A DNA stretch of 64,000 nt, from positions 1 through 64,000 of the forward strand of contig JAJTDZ010000003.1 in NCBI GenBank assembly GCA_021298245.1, read 5' to 3'. The stretch comes from Algoriphagus sp. GTDB lineage: Bacteria > Bacteroidota > Bacteroidia > Cytophagales > Cyclobacteriaceae. Position 1 is the first letter of the stretch. Each line of letters begins with the position of its first letter. The position numbers and the translations under genes were made by a program. Below the pieces are notes generated by a model. That model did not search any database. It worked only from the letters and a program-made list of their open reading frames with translations, and was not told the DNA's origin. Below, piece by piece: positions 17,250 to 25,932 of this stretch.

Positions 17250-18866
17250 TTATTTCCCTGTCACTTTCTTTTCTGCCATCAGAAATGCGTTGTAAAGGTT
17301 GGCCATTTTACCAGATTTGCAGAGATCGGAAAGGTCATATTCTTTATCTCCTACACGTACGGCAAAGGGTACAGGTATTCCTGATTCTAGAATGATTTGT
17401 TTTACCTCTGTTGCATTGAGTTCAGGAAAATGGGAGCGCAACACTGCTGCCAAACCAGCTACTGCAGGGGCAGCCATGGAAGTTCCTCCCTGAAACTCGT
17501 ACGCATTTCCAGGCATGGTGGAATAAATCTCATCTCCAGGAGCAAAAATGTCCACAGACTCTTTTCCATAATTGGAGAAGGAGGCAATCATGTCAGGGCC
17601 ATAGCTTGGAGCGAGGGCTCCTACCGTGATGTAATTGTCCAATGGACGTGCTCCACTTTTGCTGTAATGATCATTTGGATAATTGCTGTTTTTTGGATCA
17701 TCTAGATCTATCCCGTCGTTGCCTGCGGCATGTACAAAAAGTACATCTTTTGAAGCAGCATAGGCTAGAGCTTCTTGCACCCAGCTAGCATGGGGAGAAA
17801 ATTTCTTTCCGAAGCTTGCATTGATGATCTTGGCTCCATGATCTGCGGCATATCTAATAGCATGTGCTACATCCTTGTCGTATTCGTCACCGTCAGGGAC
17901 AACTCTCAGGCTCATAATTTTTACATTCTGGGCCACGCCATTTATCCCTCTTTTCGATTTTCTGTTTGCTGCTACTATCCCTGATACGTGGGTACCATGA
18001 CTTTCCTCAGGATCTCTGATGTCTGGATTTCCATCGCCGTAGCCAATTTCAGTGAGTATATAGGGATCATCTCCTACTTCAGTTCTTGCGTTGAAATCCA
18101 AATTAAGGTTATAGTCAAGTTGGTCTTGGTAGTAGGCGAGTCCACCTCTCAATTCAGCTAGGACAGTAGGCACATCCTGTCCTGTACCATACACTTGAAA
18201 AAGAAGTTCAATCAATTGTTCTTCCTCCTCGTTTACAGGATTATACTTTTGAAGGTCTTTGAAAGAATAAAAATCCTTGCCTAATTTTTTCTGTAAGGTT
18301 TGGTCGGCAAGAGCCACCATCTTTTCTATTTGCTGGAGCTGAGCCAAGGAGGCAGAGGTTTCCGCTAGTCGTGAATCTAATTCTTTCTTGGCCTGGGCTT
18401 GAAGGGTACTGTCACCAATCTTTCTTGCCAAAATCCGAGTAAACTCCAGTTGCTCATGGTAGGACTCTCCAAGAAAATTATATCCATGTATATCGTCCGC
18501 AAATCCATTTTGGTCGTTATCCAATCCATCTCCAGGGATTTCTCCAGAATTTTCCCAAAATAAACCCTTCAAGTCCTCATGATCTAAATCAATTCCAGAA
18601 TCAATGATTGCTACCAACACCCCTTGTCCTTTTCTTTTTTTGATTAGCTCCTTGTAGGCTCTTTCCACACTCATGCCCGGAACGGTATCTAGCATAGGAT
18701 CTAGATGTCCCCATTTCTTAGATTCAGCAGGTGATAGCTCTGTGATCCTCTGCTTGGAACTCCCTGAAAGGGAGCTGAAAGTCAATACGGATGAACTCGT
18801 ACAACCAAGTGCAAGGAAAGAACAAGTGGTCAATACAAGACAAGGGATTCGGATAAATTTTATCAT
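17250..18866 (-). CDS. Subtilisin-family (S8) serine protease, lipoprotein
   Basis: Secreted S8 serine protease of 538 residues from the ATG at 18866, with a lipoprotein signal ending FLALGCTSS. The triad is complete: Asp in VAIIDSGIDLDHEDL, His in SHGTHVSGIVAANR, Ser in GGTSMAAPAVAGLAAVL; the oxyanion Asn is in HAAGNDG. Between the Asp and His lie about 200 residues instead of the usual 30-45; this insert has long helices, probably coiled coil. Such inserts occur in Bacteroidota subtilases. Upstream codons without a stop extend to 19055, but the lipobox decides the start. It is downstream of the GT-C-like gene. Substrate is unknown. Confidence 0.88.
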   Translation of the reverse strand: MIKFIRIPCLVLTTCSFLALGCTSSSVLTFSSLSGSSKQRITELSPAESKKWGHLDPMLDTVPGMSVERAYKELIKKRKGQGVLVAIIDSGIDLDHEDLKGLFWENSGEIPGDGLDNDQNGFADDIHGYNFLGESYHEQLEFTRILARKIGDSTLQAQAKKELDSRLAETSASLAQLQQIEKMVALADQTLQKKLGKDFYSFKDLQKYNPVNEEEEQLIELLFQVYGTGQDVPTVLAELRGGLAYYQDQLDYNLNLDFNARTEVGDDPYILTEIGYGDGNPDIRDPEESHGTHVSGIVAANRKSKRGINGVAQNVKIMSLRVVPDGDEYDKDVAHAIRYAADHGAKIINASFGKKFSPHASWVQEALAYAASKDVLFVHAAGNDGIDLDDPKNSNYPNDHYSKSGARPLDNYITVGALAPSYGPDMIASFSNYGKESVDIFAPGDEIYSTMPGNAYEFQGGTSMAAPAVAGLAAVLRSHFPELNATEVKQIILESGIPVPFAVRVGDKEYDLSDLCKSGKMANLYNAFLMAEKKVTGK

Positions 18867-18960
18867 ATCAACAGGGATTAATGACTGTATATTTTTTGGA
18901 TTATTTTCCATCAAAGCAATGGGGAAGAAGACATCTGTAAATGAAGGTAACGGGTAGGTC

Positions 18961-20352
18961 TTATTTTTTCTCATAAAGCCCAGGACTCGTCTCTTGGTAA
19001 TTTTTTTGTAAAATAGGAAGTTCTTGTAAAAGGATTTTAAACTGTCCCTCTTCATCCAAAATCAGTTCTGGGCCTTGCTTTTGGATCATAAAGTAAATTT
19101 GTGCTTTTTCTTCCAATTTTTTTTCTCGATTCAAATAGCTTTTTGACATGTTATAATTCAAAAAGGGTCCGCCTAGGGGAATTTTCAGGTAGGGACTAGG
19201 ATCATTGCCCATTACTAATATGGATTTTTTATTAGGTACGATTTTGGGAGAATCTTCTAATACAAAATAGGAGGAGTCTTGAGAAGTCCTGTTATTCCAA
19301 TAATTCATCCCCAAAAAGGGTAGCCCTAAGGTCAATCCGTAGAATGCGGGTTTGGCAAGGATTCCCCAATTGAGATGGAGAAACAGGTGGGTAATTAAGT
19401 AGGTAAGCCCTGGGATAAAGATTACCAATTGGTAAGAGGCCTGATTTTTCAAAAAGAAAAATAGGGTAGAGGAGAAGACGAGCAAGAGTAAAATCAGTTG
19501 GCGCTGCTTTTGTTGATTAATGGTTGATCCGCGAAGAATTCCACCAAAAATGTAACCGGTCAAAGCAAGAAATAAAGGAAAAATTGCTGGGATCAACCAA
19601 CTTAGCAAAGGTTGGTAGGTATAGCTAGGATAGCTAAAGAAAATAGGCCACACTTGAAGGGCATGTTCCAGCCCATCGTTCCAATAATAAAACAATAGGA
19701 TAGAAATTATGGGAAGCGCGAAGCCTATAAGGGTAAGGAAAAGTTGGCGAAAGGAAAAGCCTGATATAACCAAGCCTGAAAATATAAGATAGGGCAGAAA
19801 AAATAGAAAATGAAGGTGGAAACCTGTGGCTAATCCTCCATAAATTCCTATGAGTAAGGTAGATTCATTACTTTCCTTTTGAAGTACGGTTTGAGAAAAA
19901 AGTTGGCCTAGTGCTAAAATTAAAAATGTGCTTCCCAAAAGTGTGGGAGATAATTGCCTTAAGTCGAAAGAAAAATAAAACAAAGCCGCCATGATGATGG
20001 CAGGCAGGTAGGTGTTTTCGTCAAAGACTCGAAATTTGATCAGGGTACTATTCCAATAGTAAATTTGTATGCCTACCAGAATGATTCCTAGCAGTTCGTA
20101 GACCCATTCACTCCTTCCGAACAGGGAATGAATGGCCATGAAAACCCCAGCCGAAAGAGGGCCTGTATCGTCTATGATGTCTACGTACAGCAAATATCCT
20201 TCGCTCAATCTTTCTCCCAAGACCATCCACAATAAAGTGGGGCTAGTAGTTGGAAAAGTAAAGAAAATAGCAGACACCGAACTGACTACCACCAGGTAGA
20301 TTGCAATACCGAATAGTCGAAAAGGATCGTTGACTCTAAAGAAGTTAAGCAA
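18961..20352 (-). CDS. Polytopic membrane protein, GT-C glycosyltransferase-like
   Basis: A 463-residue protein with about ten to twelve predicted membrane helices. The first loop after helix 1 reads LYVDIIDDTGPLSAGVF, similar to the Asp-rich first loop of GT-C fold glycosyltransferases (ArnT/Rgt/PMT type), where acidic residues bind the polyprenyl-phosphate sugar donor. A C-terminal soluble part of about 100 residues follows. The assignment is by loop pattern and topology only; no full family motif is seen. It is upstream of the S8 protease gene on the same strand, and the divergent rbfA gene starts 85 bp away. Confidence 0.6.
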   Translation of the reverse strand: MLNFFRVNDPFRLFGIAIYLVVVSSVSAIFFTFPTTSPTLLWMVLGERLSEGYLLYVDIIDDTGPLSAGVFMAIHSLFGRSEWVYELLGIILVGIQIYYWNSTLIKFRVFDENTYLPAIIMAALFYFSFDLRQLSPTLLGSTFLILALGQLFSQTVLQKESNESTLLIGIYGGLATGFHLHFLFFLPYLIFSGLVISGFSFRQLFLTLIGFALPIISILLFYYWNDGLEHALQVWPIFFSYPSYTYQPLLSWLIPAIFPLFLALTGYIFGGILRGSTINQQKQRQLILLLLVFSSTLFFFLKNQASYQLVIFIPGLTYLITHLFLHLNWGILAKPAFYGLTLGLPFLGMNYWNNRTSQDSSYFVLEDSPKIVPNKKSILVMGNDPSPYLKIPLGGPFLNYNMSKSYLNREKKLEEKAQIYFMIQKQGPELILDEEGQFKILLQELPILQKNYQETSPGLYEKK

Positions 20353-20411
20353 GGCGTGTAGTCGCTAAGGTTGGTTTTAGGTCTAAATTAAAGCATGCCC
20401 AAGTAAATCAC

Positions 20412-20419
20412 TAAATTTG
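20412..20419 (+). promoter_or_regulatory. -7 promoter element upstream of rbfA
   Basis: TAAATTTG is a perfect TAnnTTTG match 17 bp before the rbfA ATG. No clear -33 element at the expected spacing is seen. Confidence 0.3.
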
Positions 20420-20436
20420 TAGTATAATTACTTCAG

Positions 20437-20817
20437 ATGGAAAGCAAAAGACAATTAAAGTACGCAAAATTAATTCAAAAAGAACTGGGGGATATTTTTC
20501 AGAAGGAGGCAAGGCATGTGATAGGCCCTGGCCTAGTTACCCTTACTAGGGTGATGATGAGTCCAGATCTGGGATTGGCAAAGGTGTACCTCAGTTGTCT
20601 TTTTGGAGATACAAACGCCAAAATAGAGAGCATCAATACCCATAAAAAAGAAATCCGCCACGCCTTATCTAAGCGAATAGGCAAGTCGGTAAGGGTAATT
20701 CCAGAACTAGCTTTTTTTCCGGATGATTCGGCAAGCTATGCTCAACATATGGATAAGGTCATCTCTGATCTGCAGATTCCTCCAGCACCCCTGGAAGAGT
20801 TAGACGAAGACGAGTAA
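20437..20817 (+). CDS. rbfA: Ribosome-binding factor A
   Basis: RbfA is a small KH-fold protein that helps mature the 30S subunit by processing the 5' end of 16S rRNA. The 126-residue protein reads RQLKYAKLIQKELGDIF at the start, VTLTRVMMSPDLGLAKVYLS in the middle and RIGKSVRVIPELAFFPDDS later, all family hallmarks (the KH beta-strand and Ala-kink segment). A short acidic tail, EELDEDE, follows. The stop is 12 bp before the ABC permease gene, which suggests co-transcription. Confidence 0.92.
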   Translation: MESKRQLKYAKLIQKELGDIFQKEARHVIGPGLVTLTRVMMSPDLGLAKVYLSCLFGDTNAKIESINTHKKEIRHALSKRIGKSVRVIPELAFFPDDSASYAQHMDKVISDLQIPPAPLEELDEDE

Positions 20818-20829
20818 TCTCTCCAAGAA

Positions 20830-22059
20830 ATGGTAAATACTAGCACATACATTGCCAAGCGATATTTTCGAAGTAAGAAGAAACAGCACTTCATTACCTT
20901 ACTTTCATGGCTTGCAGTAGTTGGGGTAGCGGTGAGTACCATGGCCTTGGTTGTGGTGATGTCTGTATTTAACGGATTGGAAGAAGTCATTCGTGGTTTA
21001 TTTGCCAGCTTTGACTCAGAACTAAAAGTAGCTCCCGTTCAAGGGAAGAGTTTTGAGGTTTCCGAAGATTTTTTGAAAGCCATTGCTGATGTGGAAGGAG
21101 TGGAAGACGTAGTTGAAGTTATTGAAGATAATGCCCTATTGGAATTTGACGGCAACCAACAAGTAGCACGAGTCAAGGCAGTTTCTTCTAATTTTTTAGA
21201 TGAAGGACGATTTGCCCAAGGATATTTCTGGGGGGATACCTCCTTGGGCTCCTCCCAAAGGCCTGGCGTCATCCTGGGCAGAGGCCTTGCCCACGCCCTA
21301 TCGGTAAACTTGGGGGAGTTCAATGCTCCACTAACCGTCTATTACCCCAAAACCCCTCCTTCCTCGGGCAGCCTTGATCCTAGTCGCTTGTATGCTCAAG
21401 CTTCCCTTGAGCCAAGGGGATTCTTTAGCATAGAACAAAGTTTTGACAACGGGTACGTCATAGTCCCTCTTGAATTTTTTCAAAATCTTTTAGATTACGG
21501 ACCCAGGCGGACTGCCTTAGAAATCAATGTACAAGAAGGCTATTCCATTGCGGAAGTACAAGAAGCCCTTTTACTGCATTTGGGACCTAAATTTTCAGTG
21601 AAAAATGCAGACGAGCAGCATGCTACCTTAATCCGTACAGTTAAGCTTGAAAAACTTTTTGTTTTCCTCACGCTCACCTTCTTACTGGCACTTTCTTCTT
21701 TCAATATTTTCTTTTCCTTGAGCATGTTGGCCATTGAAAAGAAGAAGGATATTAGCATATTGAAGTCTATGGGGGCTTCACCCTCCTTGATTCGAGCCAT
21801 ATTCCTTAAGCAAGGAGCTATGATTGCTTTTTCTGGGGCCTTTTTGGGATTGGCACTTGGCATAGTGCTTGTCCTGCTGCAACAGCAATTTGGGTTGATT
21901 TCATTAGGAATTTCTTCAGGAGTGATCGATGCCTATCCGGTGAAAATCAATCTACTCGATTTGCTGGGTATTGGACTTGCTTTAATTGGAATTACCTTGA
22001 CGGTCTCCTGGCGTCCCGCATGGATAGCTTCTCAAGTAGATACCTTGGAGGCGTCTTGA
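20830..22059 (+). CDS. ABC transporter permease, FtsX/LolC-LolE family
   Basis: A 409-residue inner-membrane permease of the MacB/LolC-E type. It has an N-terminal helix (about residues 24-47, LSWLAVVGVAVSTMALVVVMSVFNGL), a periplasmic domain, and a C-terminal FtsX domain with three helices. The start FIAKRYFRSKKKQHFITLLSWLA-like pattern, here YIAKRYFRSKKKQ, is standard for LolC/E. The LolCDE system releases outer-membrane lipoproteins, and the C-terminal KKKDISILKSMGASPSLIRAIFLKQG motif is the usual FtsX hallmark. The LolD ATPase is not in the window, so partner and substrate are inferred. Confidence 0.85.
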   Translation: MVNTSTYIAKRYFRSKKKQHFITLLSWLAVVGVAVSTMALVVVMSVFNGLEEVIRGLFASFDSELKVAPVQGKSFEVSEDFLKAIADVEGVEDVVEVIEDNALLEFDGNQQVARVKAVSSNFLDEGRFAQGYFWGDTSLGSSQRPGVILGRGLAHALSVNLGEFNAPLTVYYPKTPPSSGSLDPSRLYAQASLEPRGFFSIEQSFDNGYVIVPLEFFQNLLDYGPRRTALEINVQEGYSIAEVQEALLLHLGPKFSVKNADEQHATLIRTVKLEKLFVFLTLTFLLALSSFNIFFSLSMLAIEKKKDISILKSMGASPSLIRAIFLKQGAMIAFSGAFLGLALGIVLVLLQQQFGLISLGISSGVIDAYPVKINLLDLLGIGLALIGITLTVSWRPAWIASQVDTLEAS

Positions 22060-22133
22060 GGTAAAATATTGTCTTTTTGATCAGAAACAGATGAACTGAT
22101 TCCCTTATTTTACAAAGATATTTGAAAGCACCT

Positions 22134-23252
22134 ATGGAAAAAGCGAGTGTGGATGTCGTCGTGGTTGGCCTTGGAGCCGTAGGCGCTGCTACCCTTTATC
22201 AACTCAGTTTGAAGGGAGCCCAAGTCCTTGGTATAGATCAATTTACTCCTCCCCATACTTTGGGTTCAAGTCATGGCGAAACGCGCATCACCCGACTTGC
22301 CGTAGGCGAAGGGGAGGAATATGTAGCCTTGGCCAAACGTTCTCACGAATTGTGGGAACAAATTGAAGTCCAATCTGGAAAAAAGATAAAAACACGTACG
22401 GGGGGGCTATTGGTCGATTCGGCTGAGGTGGCCTGGTCCAAACATGGAGCAGAAGGATTTTGGGAGCGTACGCTAAGGTATGCTCAAAACCAAGGCATTG
22501 AACATAGACTGCCGAATGTGGAAGAACTATCCGCAACTTTCCCGGGGCTCCAAATCCCATCAGGCAGTAAAGTGTATCAAGAAAAAGAGGCGGGATACCT
22601 TTTTCCAGAGGTAGCTATCCAAGCTCAACTGGATCTAGCAAAAAAAATGGGAGCAAGCCTCTGGACAGAAACGAAGGTAAAAGCCATCTTGCCCCAAGGC
22701 GAAAAGTTTGTGGTGGATGTAGGTAACGCAAAAGTAGTTTGTAAAAAACTAATCCTAAGTGCTGGTGGCTGGGTCAAAGATTTTTTGCCGGAGCAGCAGC
22801 GCAAGCGGCTACGTATCTGTAGGCAGGTACTCTACTGGGTAGAAGTAGATCAAAATTTTACCGATTGGAAGAAGTATCCGGTATGGATGTGGGGTTTTGG
22901 CCCTAAGCCTGAAGATTTTTTGTATGGCTTTCCTTCCCTAGATGGGAAGACCATCAAGGTAGCTACTGAATCCTTTATAGAAGTAGATCATCCAGATCAA
23001 CTGGAGCGAGAGGTGAGTCAAAAAGAGATAGAAACCTTCTGGGACACCAAAATTAATGGGAGAATTCAGGGCTTACGCAAAAAGGTAAGCCAAGCGCTGG
23101 TCTGCTTTTACACGGTAACCGAAGACGGACGATTTATCCTGGAGGAGATGCAGGGCAACCCAAACTTTCTTTGGGTTTCAGCTTGCTCCGGTCATGGATT
23201 CAAGCATTCTGCTGCTCTCGGAGAAGTTTTGGCCCAGAAAATCGGCTGGTAA
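22134..23252 (+). CDS. FAD-dependent N-methyl amino acid oxidase, SolA/sarcosine oxidase-like
   Basis: A 372-residue flavoenzyme of the monomeric sarcosine oxidase/N-methyltryptophan oxidase family. VVVVGLGAVGAATLYQL is the FAD Rossmann motif; SSHGETRITRLA is the family signature with the flavin-contact Arg residues. Cys324 in LVCFYTVTEDG corresponds to the covalent flavinylation Cys of the family and SGHGFKHSAALGE near the C-terminus is diagnostic. The ATG at 22134 is preferred over the TTG at 22122. The actual substrate is unknown; sarcosine, N-methyltryptophan and pipecolate are possible. It lies between a permease and an ABC exporter and is probably independent of both. Confidence 0.85.
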   Translation: MEKASVDVVVVGLGAVGAATLYQLSLKGAQVLGIDQFTPPHTLGSSHGETRITRLAVGEGEEYVALAKRSHELWEQIEVQSGKKIKTRTGGLLVDSAEVAWSKHGAEGFWERTLRYAQNQGIEHRLPNVEELSATFPGLQIPSGSKVYQEKEAGYLFPEVAIQAQLDLAKKMGASLWTETKVKAILPQGEKFVVDVGNAKVVCKKLILSAGGWVKDFLPEQQRKRLRICRQVLYWVEVDQNFTDWKKYPVWMWGFGPKPEDFLYGFPSLDGKTIKVATESFIEVDHPDQLEREVSQKEIETFWDTKINGRIQGLRKKVSQALVCFYTVTEDGRFILEEMQGNPNFLWVSACSGHGFKHSAALGEVLAQKIGW

Positions 23253-23327
23253 GGCTATTACTTGCCAAGTTTCACGCTATACTGAAGTGAAAGTGCTATT
23301 TTTGTGCTTGATTTACATGACCTAGGC

Positions 23328-25115
23328 ATGGCAAAAAAACATGGGATTGCACTCGAGCCAGAAGAAAAGAGAAAGCTGAGCAAGCAGAATCTGAGTAAGT
23401 TGAAGGGCATTTTTCAATTTATTCTCCCCTACAAGGGGGCCTTTTTTTTAGGTACTGTTTTTTTGTTTTTATCCTCCCTCACGTTGTTGAGCTTTCCCTA
23501 TGTAGCGGGTAAGTTAATCGATACTGCTCAAGGGACTAATTGGATTTTTACTGACCTCAATCACATTGCCTTCCTATTGATAGGTATTTTGGCAGTACAA
23601 AGTGTTTTTTCCTTTTTTCGTGTTTGGTTATTTGCCCAGGTTTCTGAAAAATCCATGCGGGACATTCGCTTGGCGGTTTATTCTCGTTTGATTCGCTTTC
23701 CCATTCGATTTTTTGATCAGCGAAGAACAGGAGAGTTGATTAGCCGAATTACTGCAGACGTCGGGCTTTTGCAAGATACCTTTTCTACCACCCTGGCTGA
23801 ACTCTTTCGACAAGCAGTCACCTTAGTGGCAGGGATTATTTTTTTATTTATCAACACCCCCAAGCTGACCCTTTTCATGCTGGGAACATTCCCCATTTTG
23901 GTCGTGATTGCGATGATTTTTGGAAAGTTTATTCGTAGGCTATCCAAAAAAACGCAAGATCAATTGGCTGAGGCAAATGTAATTGTAGAGGAAACTTTAC
24001 AATCCATTGCTACGGTAAAATCTTTTGTTGGAGAGTCTTATGAAACAGACCGGTATGCTAAAGGACTTAAAAAGGCAGTGGCTATTGCTCTCCAAGCAGC
24101 AAGCTTTCGAGGGGCCTTCATTTCCTTTGTCATCTTTGCACTCTTTGGAGGCATTGTAGGGGTCATGTGGTATGGAGCCAGCCTCGTAGCCAGTGGAGAA
24201 TTAAGCGTAGGGGAGCTGGTTTCTTTTGTCTTGTATACCACTTTCATTGGAGGTTCGATTGCAGGCCTTGGAGATATCTACAGCCAATTGCAAAGGGCCA
24301 TCGGTAGTTCGGAGAGGGTACTTGAACTTTTAGAAGAAGAGCTGGAACCCGAGCAGGGACAAATCATTTCTACCCTTAAGGGAGAAATCGAATTTAATCA
24401 GGTGAGTTTCTCTTATCCCACTCGACCTGAGGTAGAGGTGCTTCAAGAAATATCCTTTCATATTCGTCCTGGAGAAAAAATAGCCTTGGTAGGACATTCT
24501 GGAGCCGGAAAATCTACCATCACTCAATTGCTTCTAAGATTGTACGAAGCTAGCCAAGGCACTATACTTGTGGATGGACATCCCCTAAATACTTGGCAAT
24601 TAAAATCGCTGAGAAGTAAGGTTGGTGTAGTCCCCCAAGAAGTACTCTTGTTTGGAGGCAGTATTCGTCAAAATATTGCCTATGCAAAACCTGAAGCCTC
24701 GGAGGAGGAAATCATTTCTGCGGCAAAAAAGGCTAATGCTTGGCAATTTATTTCTCAATTTCCTGAGGGCTTGGACACCATGGTGGGGGAGCGAGGCATC
24801 AAACTTTCGGGCGGGCAAAGGCAACGGGTAGCCATTGCCAGGGCGATACTAAAGGATCCAGTCCTCCTCATTTTGGATGAAGCCACCTCCTCTTTGGATG
24901 CGGAGTCAGAAGTTTTGGTGCAGCAGGCCTTGGATCTATTGATGAAAGGGAGAACTTCTCTCATTATCGCCCATAGATTGGCTACCATACGAAAGGCAGA
25001 TCGAATCTTGGTCATTCACGAAGGAAAAATCGTGGAGCAAGGTCCACATCAAGAGCTAGTAAAAAATTCATTTGGCATCTATGCTAACTTGGTGAAACTG
25101 CAATTTGCAGATTAA
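23328..25115 (+). CDS. ABC transporter, fused permease and ATPase (type IV exporter)
   Basis: A 595-residue half-transporter that would work as a homodimer exporting a lipid, peptide or drug. Six helices (residues about 30-330) are followed by an ATPase domain with Walker A VGHSGAGKSTITQ, Q-loop VVPQEV, signature LSGGQRQRVAIARA, Walker B LLILDEATSSLD and the H-loop in IIAHRLATIRKADR. Transmembrane-domain motifs such as IRFFDQRRTGELISRITADV are typical of the MsbA/ABCB10-like subgroup. The ATG at 23328 is chosen; a GTG at 23304 is possible. Its stop overlaps that of the convergent methyltransferase by 3-4 bp. Substrate is unassigned. Confidence 0.88.
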   Translation: MAKKHGIALEPEEKRKLSKQNLSKLKGIFQFILPYKGAFFLGTVFLFLSSLTLLSFPYVAGKLIDTAQGTNWIFTDLNHIAFLLIGILAVQSVFSFFRVWLFAQVSEKSMRDIRLAVYSRLIRFPIRFFDQRRTGELISRITADVGLLQDTFSTTLAELFRQAVTLVAGIIFLFINTPKLTLFMLGTFPILVVIAMIFGKFIRRLSKKTQDQLAEANVIVEETLQSIATVKSFVGESYETDRYAKGLKKAVAIALQAASFRGAFISFVIFALFGGIVGVMWYGASLVASGELSVGELVSFVLYTTFIGGSIAGLGDIYSQLQRAIGSSERVLELLEEELEPEQGQIISTLKGEIEFNQVSFSYPTRPEVEVLQEISFHIRPGEKIALVGHSGAGKSTITQLLLRLYEASQGTILVDGHPLNTWQLKSLRSKVGVVPQEVLLFGGSIRQNIAYAKPEASEEEIISAAKKANAWQFISQFPEGLDTMVGERGIKLSGGQRQRVAIARAILKDPVLLILDEATSSLDAESEVLVQQALDLLMKGRTSLIIAHRLATIRKADRILVIHEGKIVEQGPHQELVKNSFGIYANLVKLQFAD

Positions 25116-25783
25116 TCCAAATTGTGTGCGGTGAGGGACTTGGTAAGCCCTCCTACTTTTTCTTTCAGAATGGAGGAGCCTGGAAAAAGTACGCGCATTT
25201 CTCCTTCGTTAAGAAGCCGTATTTCATTCAAGTATTGTTCTGCGTCAACGGGAGCCCACTTTTGAAAGCGGCTTAGTTTGGTTTTTGTGAGCAAAAAAAA
25301 CACCAAAGACTTGGGCATAAACTGGGCAAAAGGAAGTGCATAATGGGCTTCTATAGGGAAAGACACATTGGGAGTCTGAATAAAATGTGTTTTTCCAACG
25401 CGAAGAATTTCAGCCGCCATTTTTTGTTGATTTTCAAAGGTATAGAGGTGCTCAATGACTGAGTTGGAAAATACCAAATCAAATTGACGATCTGCAAATT
25501 CTTTCATGTCTGTTGCATCTCCTTGCATGGAGCTAAGAGAAACATGGCTTGTTTTTTCCAAATGCAGATTCAGCAGCGTAATGTGAATGTTGGGGTGATT
25601 TAGCAATCGGCTATTGCTCCAAAAATAAAAGGCCCCACCTACATCAAGAATCTCCACAGGTTTGTCTAGAGTAAAGTTCTTGAAAAACAAACTTTCAAAA
25701 GTTCGCAAACGTTTGGCACGGAATTTATTCCCTAAAGAGTGTGGATGATCGGAAGAAGAAAAAAATTCTACTAGGGAGGGCAT
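25112..25783 (-). CDS. Class I SAM-dependent methyltransferase
   Basis: A 223-residue protein with a Rossmann-type methyltransferase core. VEILDVGGAFYFWSN (motif I, Gly-poor variant), LLNLHLEK as acidic/second motif, and FDLVFSNSVIEHLYTFENQ (motif IV region) are visible. The start at the ATG 25783 is preferred; a TTG at 25840 would lengthen it. Such enzymes are common among polysaccharide genes and the divergent neighbour at 25933 is a sugar transferase, so a saccharide substrate is possible. The methyl acceptor is not known. Confidence 0.75.
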   Translation of the reverse strand: MPSLVEFFSSSDHPHSLGNKFRAKRLRTFESLFFKNFTLDKPVEILDVGGAFYFWSNSRLLNHPNIHITLLNLHLEKTSHVSLSSMQGDATDMKEFADRQFDLVFSNSVIEHLYTFENQQKMAAEILRVGKTHFIQTPNVSFPIEAHYALPFAQFMPKSLVFFLLTKTKLSRFQKWAPVDAEQYLNEIRLLNEGEMRVLFPGSSILKEKVGGLTKSLTAHNLD

Positions 25784-25932
25784 GCTAAATTTATTCGACG
25801 AGCAAGTATAATTTAATTCAAAAGTAACAAGCCTTGACAATTTCTTTCTTATTTTTACGCGAATTCCCTTTAGAATTCCTTGCCTATTCCATTTTTAAGG
25901 ACAAGAGTGTATTTATTTTCATCTAGATTTTT

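Noticed and set aside
23260-23300. TTTCAC and GTGAAA pairing before the ABC exporter gene
   Set aside because: Only six paired bases without a T-run; likely chance.
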